Source: Ophiocordyceps camponoti-saundersi (nom. inval.) (lineage: Eukaryota > Ascomycota > Sordariomycetes > Hypocreales > Ophiocordycipitaceae). Taken from it: 64,000 nt of DNA. Both the position numbers and the translations under genes were made by a program. Location of the stretch: contig PDHQ01000128.1 in the NCBI GenBank assembly GCA_003339415.1, positions 1-64,000 on the forward strand. The letters are read 5' to 3'. The stretch's first letter is position 1; each line of letters begins with the position of its first letter. Shown one piece after another: positions 47,742 to 61,414 of the stretch. Under the pieces are notes generated by a model that was given only the letters and a program-made list of their open reading frames with translations, did no database searches and was not told the DNA's origin.

Positions 47742-50700
47742 CTTTAAGGTTTAATTTTTAGATTTATTAACTTTAGCGTTTACGCTAACCGCTTACTAAT
47801 AGTATATCTTTTTTAGGTCCCTTCTCTTACTCTTATTATTACTTAATTAAATAGTTATTAATAGCTTTATTAATCTTAGCTTATATACTAAGGTATATAA
47901 GCCCGGGGGGCTATAAGCTAATAAAAGAACTAGTTTTTAGGATTATTAAAATTATTTTCGGTTTTTAAAGCTAGTTTTTAATAAGTGCGCGTCTAGTATA
48001 TATTATAATAGATTTAGCTATATTAAGTACGATATGCCTTCCTTATTATATAAGTTTATAACTTTTAGTTTAAGTTATATAATTCTTATAATACTTAACC
48101 TCTTTAACTTTAAAGCTAAGCGGGTTTAAATTAATTAGTTTTTAGCTTATACTTATAGCTATAAGTTTTTCGCTAAGCTAGATTATAAGGTTTTTACCTA
48201 AGGTAAAATAAGTAAAGTATATTAATTTTAGTATTCTTATATTTTTTTCCTCCTCTTTTCTTTTAAGGGCCGTCTTCTATAACGTAAGGTTTTTAATTAA
48301 ATAGTTACGCCTTATTAACTTTTTTATCCTTACGCTACGCCTTAGAGAGAAAGCTAGCTATATTAGGGCTAGGTTTAATCTTATAAGTATTTTCTTTCCT
48401 ATAATAAGTTTCTTAAGTTATAATATGCCCGTTAATTCCTAAAAGATTATTTTCTTTATCTTAGTTATTTCCTCTTTAGTTATAGTATTATTAGGCGCCT
48501 TAGTTACCTTATTTTCCTTCCTTATATTCTTTATAGCGCTTATTTTTTATCTAAGTCTTTCTAAAGTTAGGGGGTTTTTAAATCTAAGAGAAGATAAAAA
48601 GCTAAATATCGAAACTATTTAATTATTAGTTAAGCTTTTTATAGTTTTATTTTTAGAAAGGTCCTTATTATTTTCCTCCCTAACCTCTTCCTCGTCTAAA
48701 GCTTTATTATCCCCGGCCCCTTCGCCCTTATTAAAGTTATTAATATCGATCCCTTATAATTCTTCCTAATCTCCCTAAGGCTATCTTTTAACTCTAATAG
48801 CGCCTAAGTATAATATTATAATATAGCTCTTTATTATAGAGTTATTAGTAAAGGTTTTAAGTATAATAGTTTAGTATCTTTTAAGGATTTAATAGTAAGG
48901 GATAGTAGCCTCGGGGCATAGGCCCCTAAGCGTTATTAAGCCTGCTTCTAGCTTTATTAAGAGATCTTCGCCGCCCTCCTAGTTCCTTAGTTTAAATCTA
49001 TAACTATTTCCTAAGAAATTAAACTATTTTAACTTTTAAATACTTAGTTTATTCGCCCTAATAATATATAGGTTACTAGTTATTTAAGTAATTAATTCGT
49101 TATAATTATTACTATCGCTATCCTTAGTTTATATAGCTTAGTTTTATAAGAGAATACGGGAATCTAAGGGGGTTTTAAGATTTTCTCTAAACTATTTAAC
49201 GCTTAATCCTTACTTATTCGATAAGCTATTAATATATATATTAAGTTTAAGATTAATAAAGCTATAAGCTTAATATTATAATATAGAAAGGGCTAGGTAT
49301 CCGTATTCGTACGCTCCTTTCTATCGCGTTTTAGGAATAATAATAAAATTAAAAGGGCAGTCCCTTTAAAACTTACTTAAGATATCTCTTTATATAGCTA
49401 TTACTTTTTTTAATTAAGGTACTTACCCTAGCTTTATTAAGTTAAAAAAATAAAGTACTTAAGCTTACTAATTTTAAAAAAAGCTGCCCTAATAATACCT
49501 AATATCGGTCTTATTTACTTTAAAATTAACTATATTACTTAGAAGGGGGTAACTATTTACTTCTTACTTTAAGTTAAACCTAAGTATAATATAATAAAGT
49601 TTCTTCTTAAATAGTATATTAGTAGTTTTATTTATAATAATAGGTATCGTAATTATTATAAGAATTATAAATAAGTGCATTTTATTTTAAATTCCCTTAT
49701 TTAAAATTTTTATTATAGCTCTTAGCTTAAAGCTAATTACTTATAATTATCTTTATACTTTAAAAATAAAACGCCTTATATTATTTATATAGCTATTTTA
49801 GTTTTAAATATTATTAAATAGGATAATATTAGCAATTTCCTTACTAGCTTAAAATATATATAAGTATTTAATTATATTTATAAAAAGCTTAACGCGTTCT
49901 TTTAGCTAAACTATTCGTTTTATAAACTAAGGGGGCTATTTATACTCGAGAGTTCGCGCGAGCTTAGGAGTTACCGCTAAGAAAGGGAGATTAGGTAACG
50001 TAGGCCTTATCGTGATTTTATTATAAAATATCGCCGTAATAATAAACTTATTATTTCGTTTACTAAAAAATAGCTTTTCTAGTTTAAAGTTTACTTCCTT
50101 ACTAAGCTTATAGTTTAAGTTTACTAAATTTATAATATATTTTAGTTATAATAATAATACGCTAAGTATAGCTTAGTTATTAAATAAATAGTTAGTTTAA
50201 AAGAAAAAGAGGGTACGCGTAAAAAAAAAGGAAAAACGCGTTACCTTATTTTATTATTATTTACTACTTTAGTTCTTAAGCTTACTACTTTATATTTTAG
50301 TTAGTATTACGATATCGTAAAGGGAAAAGCGAGGAGGGCTCTTTCCTAATTAGGAATAAATAGTTATTAGCTTACTATTTATATCGCCCTTATCCTCTCC
50401 CTTTTTTTTTTTCTTTCTTTACTTACTTAACTTAAACGCGTTAATAGTAATAAGAATCTTTAATTATAATAGCGCTTAAGTTAACGGAAAAGGAGATAAT
50501 TAAGGAGAAAAAGAAATATCTCCTTAACGTTTATAACCTTATCTTACTTAAGTTAGATACCGAAAATATAAGCGTCTTATTAAGCCTAAGCTAGTAAAGC
50601 TATATAGCGCTAAAAACTTTTCCTTATTTTAAATATATACGCGTAAGTATTTTAATTAAATAGTTCCGGATATCGAAATTAATTTTCTTTACTTAAATTT

Positions 50701-52825
50701 ACGCTTACCTTAAGATTTAGTATAAAGGAGGCGTTAATATTAGGCACTTTAGCGTTCCTATATTTATTAAGATAGCTTTCCGCGAGAAGGTTCCTTAGGA
50801 AGCCCTAACTTTTATTAAGATAAAAATAAGTATTATATCTCCTCTTAAGTTTTTTCTTTATTACTTTATTAAAGCTAGAAAGAGAGAGTATTAGGAGAAG
50901 ATACTAAGGGAACCTTAAGTTACTTATATCCTAACTAAAATCGCGTACTTAGAGGGCTTTTTCTTTAACTATTTAATCTAAGGGAAATACCCTAAATATT
51001 ATAAAGCTTTTTTTATCTTAATTTTTAGTTAATATAACCTAAAGTTATATACTTATTACTTATAATTATAAATAATAACTATTACTTATTATAAGGAATA
51101 TATATTAATATTATTTTATAAGTATATTTCGATATATAGCTAAGGAAATTATAGTTATTCTAATTATATTTAGAATAGGATTAAGGCGGCTACCTATAAT
51201 TAGTATTAATACTCCGAGTACGCTTATAAAATAAAGATTAGTAAGGCTTTATAAATAGTAAGTTACTTTATCGGTAGCTAGGATATTTTTACTAACTCCG
51301 TTATATATAAGGATTATTTAAATCTTTAAGTTACGCTTTACTTAATTAAGGATATACCGAATCTGTTCTTAGATAACGGTTTAGAGCCTAGAGAGGGTAA
51401 TAAGTAGCCTAATATTAAGGAGTAAGCTTAAAAGGTCTTAGAATTAGAGTAAAGTAATTTATTATAAGTATAAGGGTTTAGTAAAAAAGTTAAAATAAAG
51501 AAAAGTTATTATATTTTCGTTTAAATATATTATCTAAATTAAAATACCTTCCCCTTCCTCCTTATAAATATTAAGTAAGAAAAGTTATAAGTATTTAAAG
51601 CTTATATAATAACCGTAAGATAGCTCTAATATAAAAGGCTTTCTTTACTTTAATAATTTAAAAGAGCTAAACCTTAAAAGTAGTTTTTTTAGCTTAGTCT
51701 AAGTATTAAGGAGACTATCCCTAATAACTACTTTATTAGTTTAGTTACTAGGAGATATATAACTCCTTAAAACTATTTAATTAAGGATTCTAATACTTAA
51801 AACTTAATTCTTATTTATTTCGGCGTTAAATTCCTCCTTAGCTAGGAGGGTAGTAGTTTTAATAAAAGGGGGTACTTTCTCTTATAAAAGCTAATTATCT
51901 AAGTTAAAAGACTACTATCTATCTTCCGCTTAATAAAACTTTTTAAGATAATTTTTAAAAACTATTCTTTTAAGGTTAATCCTATTTAATATTTTTAAAA
52001 GCACGGAACTATATTAGTATACTATTAGCTTATTAGCGTATATAATTATAAAGATAAGGGATTCGAATTTATCGTTTACTTTATCTTATACTTACGGTAT
52101 ATTAGCTTAAAAAACCGAAATTTAAATAACGCTAGCTATTATACCTTTATTAATACCCCTTTTTTAAAGTTTTATAATAGTCCGTTTTAAGGTAGCCGAT
52201 AAACTTAATAAATTAGAATAAGTCTAAAGATAATTTTTTAATATATCTCGTCTCTTATACCGTAATTAGCTAAGTAAATAATAAACTTAAAGATAAATTT
52301 ACTAATAGTATTTTAGTTAATAGCTGCTATATTTTTTTTATAGCTAGTAATATTCTCCTTTAGCTATTAAAAAGAGATTAATTAGCTACTATTATTCTTA
52401 GCTAATAAGAATTCTATTTACTTTAACTTTATATATTTTTTATATCTTTAGCTTAGTTTATAATAACTCTCTATTACTTCTTTTATAAGAGAAATCTTAA
52501 ATTATCCTTTAGTTTCTTTATAAGGGTTTTATAATTATACTTATATTCCTTCGTAAGCTTAATTATAAACTTATTACCCGGATAGCTTTAAAGTAGCTTT
52601 TTATATATTATAATATTTTTAGGAGTTTCTATATTTAAATATAATTTATAAAATATTATTATAAAATATATTATAATATAATATTTATATATAAGCTAAG
52701 GGACGTATAGTTTTAGTTATTATATTACTTAACTATCTAAGTAAATTTATCTAAATAATACTTTTATATCTCCTATATTTACTTATTTACCGCGCTAGTA
52801 TTTAGTATTAAGTAGTAATATTAAT
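47742..52825. repeat. copy B equivalent of 18,863-25,631
   Basis: Collinear with unit A without the first 1.87-kb element (empty site 48,812-48,825). It includes the degraded frame that matches 23,440-24,600 (here about 50,470-51,640) and the R2 relative at about 52,135-52,826. No intact gene. Confidence 0.7.
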
Positions 52826-53165
52826 ATAATAGAAACTTATTAACTACTTATCTTATCCCCTAAAAGATAAACTTATTAACTACTTATTTTATTTATTAAG
52901 GGATAAACCTCTTAAATACTATTCTTCTCCCTTAAAAGATAAACTTATTAAATACTATTCTTATCCTCTAAGGTATAAAACCGTTAACTACTATTCTTAT
53001 CCCTTAAAGGATAAACTTATTAAATATTATTCTTCTCCCCTAAGGAATAAAACTATTAACTACTATTCTTATCTTATAAAGTATAAACTTATTAACTGCT
53101 ATTCTTAAGATAAACCCGTTTACTACTTTTCTTATCCCTTAGTAGATAAACCTATTACTATTTAC
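52826..53165 (+). repeat. degenerate 36-bp-type array, copy B only
   Basis: Irregular relatives of the minisatellite unit: GATAAACTTATTAA and CTACTATTCTTATCCC recur with loss of period. The equivalent array in copy A was removed by the deletion at about 25,632. It ends the R2 composite repeat just as the array at 17,425 ends the first R2 copy. Confidence 0.7.
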
Positions 53166-53199
53166 TACTCTTTTATACTTATTAAACTAATTATATTAA

Positions 53200-53310
53200 A
53201 TAAGTTATCTAGGTAGGGTATAAAACGCCCTCTTCTCTTCCTCTCTCTCTCTTCTTCTTCCTTCTTCCTTTATCCTCTTTCTTTTTTTTTTTTCTTATAT
53301 AAATTTTTTT
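53200..53310 (+). promoter_or_regulatory. TATA plus CT-rich tract, second promoter-like site
   Basis: AGGGTATAAAACGCCC (about 53,215-53,230) is followed by CT-rich sequence with CTCTCTCTCT, then TTCTTCTTCC and a T-run to about 53,293. The arrangement closely resembles the antisense-module promoter at 41,165-41,240, which suggests a gene once started to the right on the plus strand. No protein could be read in the following 1.7 kb. Confidence 0.35.
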
Positions 53311-53359
53311 ATAAGAAAAAAAATATAGAATTTTTTTCTACCCTTAATTATAGCGTACT

Positions 53360-53381
53360 AAAAAGGCGTTATCGCCTTTTT
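53360..53381. repeat. perfect 9-bp inverted repeat with 4-nt loop
   Basis: AAAAAGGCG (53,360-53,368), loop TTAT, then CGCCTTTTT (53,373-53,381). It looks like a bacterial terminator, but this is fungal DNA about 100 bp downstream of a promoter-like site, so a small cruciform or chance hairpin is more likely. It is deleted in copy A. Confidence 0.5.
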
Positions 53382-55080
53382 AAGATTCTAACTATATACG
53401 CGCTAATATTAGCTATAATAAATGCTTTTAATATTAATATAAGTATTCGCTTACGGATTTTATATATAACCTAAAATAATATATTTTTCTTCTTCTATAA
53501 ATATTAAAATAATAGGTACTTACGCTACTTATAAGAAATATTATTCTTTTAGCTAAAACTATTATATTTACTTAGCTAGTAGCTATTTAAATTATATATA
53601 GCTATATATACTTTAAAGCCTTAGTTATATAAAGTTATAGTAATTAGAATACTACGCCTTATTAAAAGTATAGCTATCTAAAAACTAAAATATATCTATT
53701 TTAATATTATATATCGCTTCCTAGCTTTTAATATAGCGCTTATATAAGCTATTTATAAGCTAGCTTTAAGTAATAATATTCTTTCTAGTATTTAATAAAA
53801 GTAGCTAGAATAATAGCATAGCTTACTAATATAATTACTAATAATAATAATATTACGGAGGATAGAGAGATTATAAAACTTAAGTATTCCCCTAAGCTTT
53901 TAAATAGGTAAGTTAGTCTCCTCTAACTAGAGTATCTTAAGCACTCTATATAGTAGCTAGGGGGTATATTATACCTTTTTACTTTAACTATAGCTTAGTA
54001 AGCTTAGGTAAACGTAAAGAAAAGATATCGGTTTAGGAGGTAATTTCTCCTTTATATAAAGAAAAGAAAAATAGTATATAGTAAATATAAAAATAATACT
54101 TATATAAATAATAATATAAAATATAAGTAAAAATAAAAAAAAAATATAACGATAAAAGAGAAGTATATTAATAACTAAGAGTTAAATAACTCTACCTTTA
54201 AGTATAAGTTTAGTTTTAAACTCCTTAGATAATTATCCTTAAAAAGGTTTTATAAAACTATCTCTAACTATATCGGAAGTTTAAATTTAAGTAATCTTAA
54301 TATTATTTTTCTTAAATCTCCCCTCCTAGTTAATATTAATAAATATTAATATATTATAGCTTAAGCGATAGCTTTAATATTTCTTCTTTAAGTAAGCGTA
54401 TTACTTATATATTATTATATCCTTATTATCTCTAAGTTAACTATTACTAAAGTTAAGCGTTTTTAAAATAGTTATTTATTTAAGCTTAATAGTCTCTTAT
54501 AAGGTAATAGTTAATAGTTATTAATAGTAATAAGTTTATATTAACTAATAATACTTTAGTAAGCTTTAGTTATATATTAGTAATAGCTTATAAAGCTATA
54601 GTAGCTAGATATTATAGCCTCTTATTAGTATATTCTTCCTCTATACTTAAGTTTAGAGTAAGCGTTTTATTAAGTTATTATAATATCTATTTAAATATTA
54701 GTAAGTATATTTAAGTTAAGGAGTTTAATAGTTAAAAGCTATTACTTTATCTTAGTAGAGGATAGTTAGAAACTATTATCCTCTTAGTAGAAAGTATTTT
54801 ATTAATTATATATATAATATTTATAAGAATATATTTTATTAAATAAATAAAATCTAAAATAGGTATTAAGTAGAAGAAAAATATCTAAGCTAGATAACTA
54901 AGATATACTTTTTAGTTAATAGGATCTTATTAGTTACGAAAAATATTTTTTATAATAGATATACTTAATAGCTAAAAGTATAAAGATATTATAAATTTAA
55001 AGTAAAAATTAAAATTAAAGAAAACTTTCTATTATATAATTATAGCTATTTTAAAAAGGAGCTTAAATAAGCTTCGCTAT
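53382..55080. other. copy B-only degraded segment
   Basis: About 1.7 kb that is deleted from copy A. It contains GC-containing words such as TACGGAGGATAGAGAGATTA near 53,854 and TCTCCTCTAACTAGAGTATC near 53,918. It probably represents the body of whatever gene or element the 53,215 promoter-like site served. No motif is recognised. Confidence 0.35.
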
Positions 55081-58000
55081 TTATAGCGTATTAAAATAGT
55101 ACGATTAAGTAAGTAAATAGCTAGATACTTATATATAAAGAACCGTAACTCCTAATCTTAAGTAATTATAATTTTTAACTAATATAAAGGGGATTTCTAG
55201 CTATAAGGGGATAAGCTAAATTAAAATTCTTTATCGGGAAAATAATAAGAAGGCGATTTTCTATATAAAGATAAAAGAAATAAGAAAAAAAAAGAGAAAA
55301 CTATTTAATAAAGTATTTAAAACTTTAAAAATAAAGTTTTAATTAGCAATTTATCGTATAAAAGTATAATATTTAAAAAAAAAGCTATAATTCTATTTAG
55401 TAAAGTTTTATTATAACTCCTTTTTAAAATATAACTTACGATTAATAACTTTTTTAATAGCTATTAAGATAAGGTTAAGGGCTAATTCTTTATTAATTCC
55501 TTTCTCTTTCTTAGCTTAAGGGAAACTAATTTATACTTTATATTTAATTATAATCCTTATCCTCTCTTAACCGCCCTTTATATTCTAATACTTAAATCTC
55601 TTAGAATAAAAAAAAAGGTTAAGAGACTATTTAATTAAATTTTATATAAGCCTCTAATAGCTCCTTATATAAAGCTAATATAGTTTCCCTTTTAGGGATC
55701 TTTATTATTATCGCTATAAAATACCTAATAACTCCTTAACTATAGTTTATTAGTTTACTATTAATATAATCTTTAAAGGTATCTTTTATAATTTATACTT
55801 ATATACTCTTATACTTATTATTTCTTCTTAATATCGCTATCTCTCTTTCTTAGTATATTTTATATACGCTCGCCTTACTACCTATCTCTCTTTTTATTCT
55901 ATTATAAATTTATAAGTTATATCTTAATCTTTCCTACTTATAATATAACTTATAGTTTTCCCTAGTTATAATATAACTTATAATTTTCCCTACTTATAAT
56001 ATTATTAATTCTCTCTCTAATTATTATATATATATATATAAGAGCTAGTTATAAACCCGTATTCTAACTAGATAAAACTTTATATAGTAATCTTAATACT
56101 TTATAATACCTTTACCTTATTATATATTCCTTTTTACTTTCGTTTTCCTTCTAATATATTCTTTTATTCTCCCTTTTATATTTCGCCTTTTTATTATTAT
56201 CTTTATATTATAATTATAATCTTAATAATAAATAATATTTATTTTTATTACCTTAATATAATTTTATATATAAACTTTAATATATTTTCTTATAAAATAT
56301 CTTACTACGATAAATACTTATATATATATAATATTACCCCGTAACTTATATATACTTACTACTTAATATATCCTCTATTTTTATACCTCCCCTTATTATA
56401 AAAATACTAAAAGACTAACGCTAATTTATCTTTTTTTTGCCTAAATAACGCTTTATATTAAGCGAGCTATTACACCTACTTATAATATTACGAAAAGCCC
56501 GCTAAGTTTATAAAATAAAGAATATAATACCGAGAAATTTCTATACTAAAAGGGTAAAATAATAGTAGATAAATTAAGAAGAATTAGAAGATTCCTAGAA
56601 AAAAAAGATAAAAGCCCGTGCTTAAATTACTTATATAAAAAAGCTTACTATTAAAGCTATAAAAATCGATAAGAGGAAGAAAACTAGCTTACCCCTTAAA
56701 AATCTAAGTCCTAACTAAGACTTAATTACTATAGCGTTTATATAATATTTTATAACCTTAGTCGCTTATAATAAGTAACTAGATATTAATAAAATATTTA
56801 CTAATAAACTATAAAAAGAATATATTAATAATAAAAATATTAACGATAAAAATATTAATAGTTAATATATTAATAATTAATATAATATTTTTATATAAAT
56901 AGTAATAATTATTACTTCTAAGTAATAATATAAAATTCTTTTATTATTAGCTTAAAAGCTATATATTTTAATAGTAGTTATAAATATACTCTAGCTATAA
57001 AATAAAAACTATATAATTAAGTTTACTTTATAGTAAATACTTACGATATCTATATACTCCTTTATATAACCGTTATCTTTAACTTATATATATTAAGATA
57101 TATAGCTATATTATATATAGTAATAAGCTCTATTAGTATCTTTTATTATAAAAGCGATAATATATTTATTTTTTATATAAAGATAGGAAAAGGAGAGATA
57201 AAAGTATAGGAACTATCTAACTAAACTTTTAAAACTTTATAATAATAGTTAACTTACTTACTTACTATATAAAAGTCTAAAGTTCGAAGTAAATTTTTAA
57301 TTCTATTTAGTAAAGTTTTACTTATAAGCCCTCTCTAATACTTAACTTATAATATATAACTTTTAGGAATATTATAAAAATAAGCTTTAGGGCTAATAAC
57401 TAGCTTAATTCTTCCTTTCTTAAGAGAAACTAAATAGCACTATATACTTTATAATAACCGCTATCTTATCTTAGGCGCCTTTTATTACCCTTATTTATAT
57501 AAAATATTAAGAGATAAAAAAGTACCGATAACTATTTAATCTATCTTAGCGTAAGCTTTTATTAGTATTTTATATTTATATAGCGCTTACCTTCCTTAAG
57601 TATTATTATTACCGCTATTAAACTGCCCTCTATTAGATAACTTTTACCTCGTAAAATTAACTATAGCTAAAGCCTTACTCTTATTTTTAAAAACTACCGT
57701 TATCTAAGAACTCCCCCCCCCTTATATAACTCTATACTTACTTCTTATATATTCTTCTTTTACTAATATGCTTACTTCTTTTCTTTTTTATAATAAACTA
57801 AACTTTAGTATATATATATATATATATATATTAGCTTATAATAACTAACTTAAGATAATACTATAATAATCTCGGAATTTAATATTATAATTTAGTATAG
57901 GAAGAAGGATACCCTTAGCAAGTATAGTAAATACTTTAAAAGCGTAACTTCTTATTTAATTATAGCTTTTAGATAATATAAGGGGTAATCTTTAGCTTTT

Positions 58001-58400
58001 TAAGGATAAGTTAGATAGTAATTCTTTATAAAAAAAGTAATAAAAAGTTAGATTTTTATATAAAGATAAAAAGGATAAGGGAAAAGAAGAAGGGAACTAT
58101 TTTACTAAAAATAGAAAATTATAAAAGAAGTATATAAATTAATAATTTATAGTATTAAATTCTAATATTTAAAATAAAGTTATAATTCTATTTAGTAAAG
58201 TTTTACTATAAGTTTTTTTTAAAACTTAACTTATAATTTACGACTTTTAAGATAGCTATAAAAATAAAGTTAAGGATTAATTATTAGTTAATTCCTTCCT
58301 CCCTTAATAGAAACTAATCTATATTATATATTTAATATTATAATAATTCTTATCTTATTTTAACCGCCTTCTATATTCTTATTATTATAAACTCTAAAAG
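55081..58400 (+). repeat. R3-family segments, copy B
   Basis: Full-length R3 relatives at about 55,080-55,610, 57,170-57,530 and 57,870-58,400. Between the first two lies about 1.6 kb (55,610-57,180) that copy A lacks; it shows no gene. A near-tandem AACTTATAATTTTCCCTA motif sits at about 55,916-55,997, and an (AT)n run lies at about 57,809-57,831. Confidence 0.55.
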
Positions 58401-58895
58401 AAAAAAAAAGGTTCCGAAACTATTTAATTTAACTATTTCTATACCCTTCGTTTTACCCTAAGTAAGGCTAATATATATCTTTTTTTATTATCTTTGCTAC
58501 TACTACTAAAATATTTATTTATAATATATATATATATTTCCGTATTTATACCTATAAAAAAAAATATTAAAAAAATTATATAGGGTTTTATAATATATAT
58601 TTCGGTATTCTTTATACCCTGCTATTAAAAATATAACTAGTATAGTTACTAGTATTATTTAGCACTACCCCCCCCTTATTTTATATAGATTATTATTTTA
58701 AGTTAAAATAAGTATAACCGCCCTCCTCTTTTAATATAGTTATTATTTCTTTCTTAATCTATTAGTTCCCTTACTATATTAAAGTTATCTCTTTATAGCC
58801 TTTTATATTTTTTTTCCTTATATATATATATAATAAAAAAAAGAAAAGTTAGATAATTTAGTATAAGAATTAAATTATAGCTTTTAGGAAATAAA
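58401..58895. other. gene-free AT-rich segment with empty site of the second 1.87-kb element
   Basis: Collinear with 27,141-27,576. The uninterrupted target of the second 1.87-kb element is at about 58,860-58,872. Confidence 0.6.
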
Positions 58896-58995
58896 AGTAT
58901 ATAAGGATAATGTTAACGATAAGTTTAACCTGCCCTATATATACTAAATTAAACTCTAACTAAGCTTACTAGCGCTCGCCTTTATAAGCTATTAT
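58896..58995 (+). repeat. solo terminal-repeat fragment of the TRIM-like family, unit B
   Basis: Copy B counterpart of 29,485-29,586. It keeps AAGGATAATGTTAACGATAA and GCTTACTAGCGCTCGCCTTT, slightly less mutated than in A. Confidence 0.55.
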
Positions 58996-61410
58996 AAATA
59001 AATAATACTTATCTTTACTTACTTTTTTTACCTTATACTTACTAAATATATAATATATCCTTACTTTCTTTTCTTTAATATATATATTTAAATATACTTT
59101 TAATTTATTATTCTTTCTTATATAAACTTTAATTATACTCCCGCCTAAGTATATAATTATATTTTTTAATAAATATTTCTAAAAATAAACTTTCTAAACT
59201 TTCTTACTTATAGTTTTATATACTTTACTAATATTAACTATATACTATTATTAAGCTTATACTCTTTATAATATTTAGTATAAGCTACTTACTTAGCTAT
59301 ATATAGTTACTTCTCGTAAAACTTAATATACCTTTTCGTAAAGTAAAATTAAATATAAATAATATTTAGCGAAATAATTAAGAATTATAATTTATCCTTA
59401 CTACGATTTTATAATCCCCTCGCATCTTTATTAATATATCCCTTTATATATATATTTTACTACGATTTTACTTATAAGTTTTTCTTTTTCTTTATCTTTT
59501 CTCCTTATATATATATATACTCTTATATACCTATATATAATATAAAAGACTTTATTTTATAATATAATCCTCCCTTATTATATATATTTAAAGCTTATAA
59601 CTAGACTTTTTAGCGATTAATAAAACTTATATTAGAGATATATTATTACTAATTAAACTTAGATTTTAATATAAACTAAACTATAACTATAGCCTCTCCT
59701 TTAGTAACTTTAACTATTACGAATATATTATAAGAATTATATATTATAATAATTTAATTATATTCGTAAATCCTTTATTTCTAAAATTAGTTAAACTCTT
59801 CCCCTTACTTAAAGGCTAATAAAACTTATAATAAAAGATTAACTACTTTATAGAATACTACTTATACTTTTTAACTTAGTAGTAAGGCCTCTTACGAACC
59901 CTTTTAGCTACTTACCCCGGTAAAATAGCTAAATACCGAAACTTAGGGGCGTTTAATAACTTTAAATATATACTCCCTTCTAATTATACTACTTAGTTTT
60001 AGGAAAAGCTTAGGATTATTATAATTTCCCTTAATAGTCCTAAAAGCTTTATAAGTAAGATAGAATATAAGAGTATTTTTTACTATTAGTAGTTAAGTTT
60101 AAGTTAATTATATTACTCCCTATACTTATACTTATTATAATATAGGAGCAGATACCTATTTCCCTTATAGTTTTTATTTCGCTAGAATACGTAGTAAAGC
60201 GCCTCGCTCCTATACTTATTCCTATTTCTCCTATCCCTTTTATTAATATCTAAGTTTATAAGGCGGGTTTAGTATATAAATACTTAAATATTACGTTAGT
60301 TATTTACCTTATCGTAAAATTACTTAGAATAATACTAATAAAAATTAAGAATTACTATCTTATCCTTATTAGGATTTCTACTTACCCCTTAGCTTTTATT
60401 AGTATATGCCCCTAACTATTTTACTAAGATTTCGCTTATTACGGTTTTTCTCTTTTCCCTTTTTTTTCGTAGCTTAAAATCTTTATTTATAATACTAATA
60501 TTATTATTTACTTAATATCTCCTTTCCGTAATAATATTTAGTAAACGTAGCTACTATAATATTTATATTATATTAACTAACTAAGTATTTTTATACCCCC
60601 TAAAAAATTCTTTACTAAATTTTCTAACTTTCTCTTTATAGCGCCTTCTTATCCCCGTTACTATTCTCTAAAAACGTATAATTATAATAATAATATAGTT
60701 TTATAAAACCTAACTATATCTAATAAGTTATTATTTTATTAACTTTTTTATTTCGTATATCCGAATATTAAAATAAAAGCTAAATATTATAAAAGAAACT
60801 TTAAAACTAATATTAAGCTTAAAAAGAATAATACTAAACCTAATATAAAGATAATAAATATTAAGGTTAAAAAATAATCTAAACCTATATTTATAAGCTA
60901 TATTTTTTATTCTCCTTATCTCCCTTCCTTTTTATATTATATACTTACTAACTATAAGCTTTATTTAAAAATTAGCCCCTTCCGCTTTTTAAAACGACTA
61001 ATAACTAATTAGGTCGCCTCTATAATATTACGCTCCTAAGTATTAAAGTTAAAAATATTTTAACTATCTATATTAAAAAATCGTTAAAAAATAAATTATC
61101 TCCTTCTTTTAATAAAAAGCTAGTATTTAAAAAAGCTAAGCGAAATACTTTACTTAAAAAAGTAGTTTAAGTATTACTATTATAAAACTCTAAAGCTAGC
61201 CTTCCTTTTATTATATTATATTTTATAACTATACGCTAATATATATTTTATAAGTAATAGTAGCGGATACTTATAATATATAACTATTAAGTTTAATAAT
61301 AGTTACTTTATAGCTAGTAATATCTATAAGGTTAAAAAGTATAGTATATTTATTATTATTAATAACTTAGCTAATATTAGCGGCCTATATTATAATAGTT
61401 AAACGGCCGA
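58996..61410. other. gene-free right part of unit B
   Basis: Collinear with 29,587-31,996. In places it keeps CG where A has TA: the end CGGCCGAT (61,404-61,411) stands opposite TAGCTAAT in A (31,993-32,000). Confidence 0.5.
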
Positions 61411-61414
61411 TAAT

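Larger units (their letters stand above)
32001..61414 (+). repeat. segmental duplication, copy B (29.41 kb)
   Basis: Second head-to-tail copy of the unit that starts at 7,543. It carries the 7,281-bp Copia element plus a 5-bp target duplication, which A lacks, and a longer 36-bp array but a shorter higher-order array. It keeps two segments (about 52,652-55,253 and 55,510-57,182) missing from A. After removing these events both copies come to about 22.1 kb, which supports a single ancestral unit. Confidence 0.9.

Noticed and set aside
53360..53381. Rho-independent terminator
   Set aside because: The hairpin has a T-run, but bacterial terminators have no role in this fungal-type DNA, and it lies downstream of a promoter-like site rather than a gene end.
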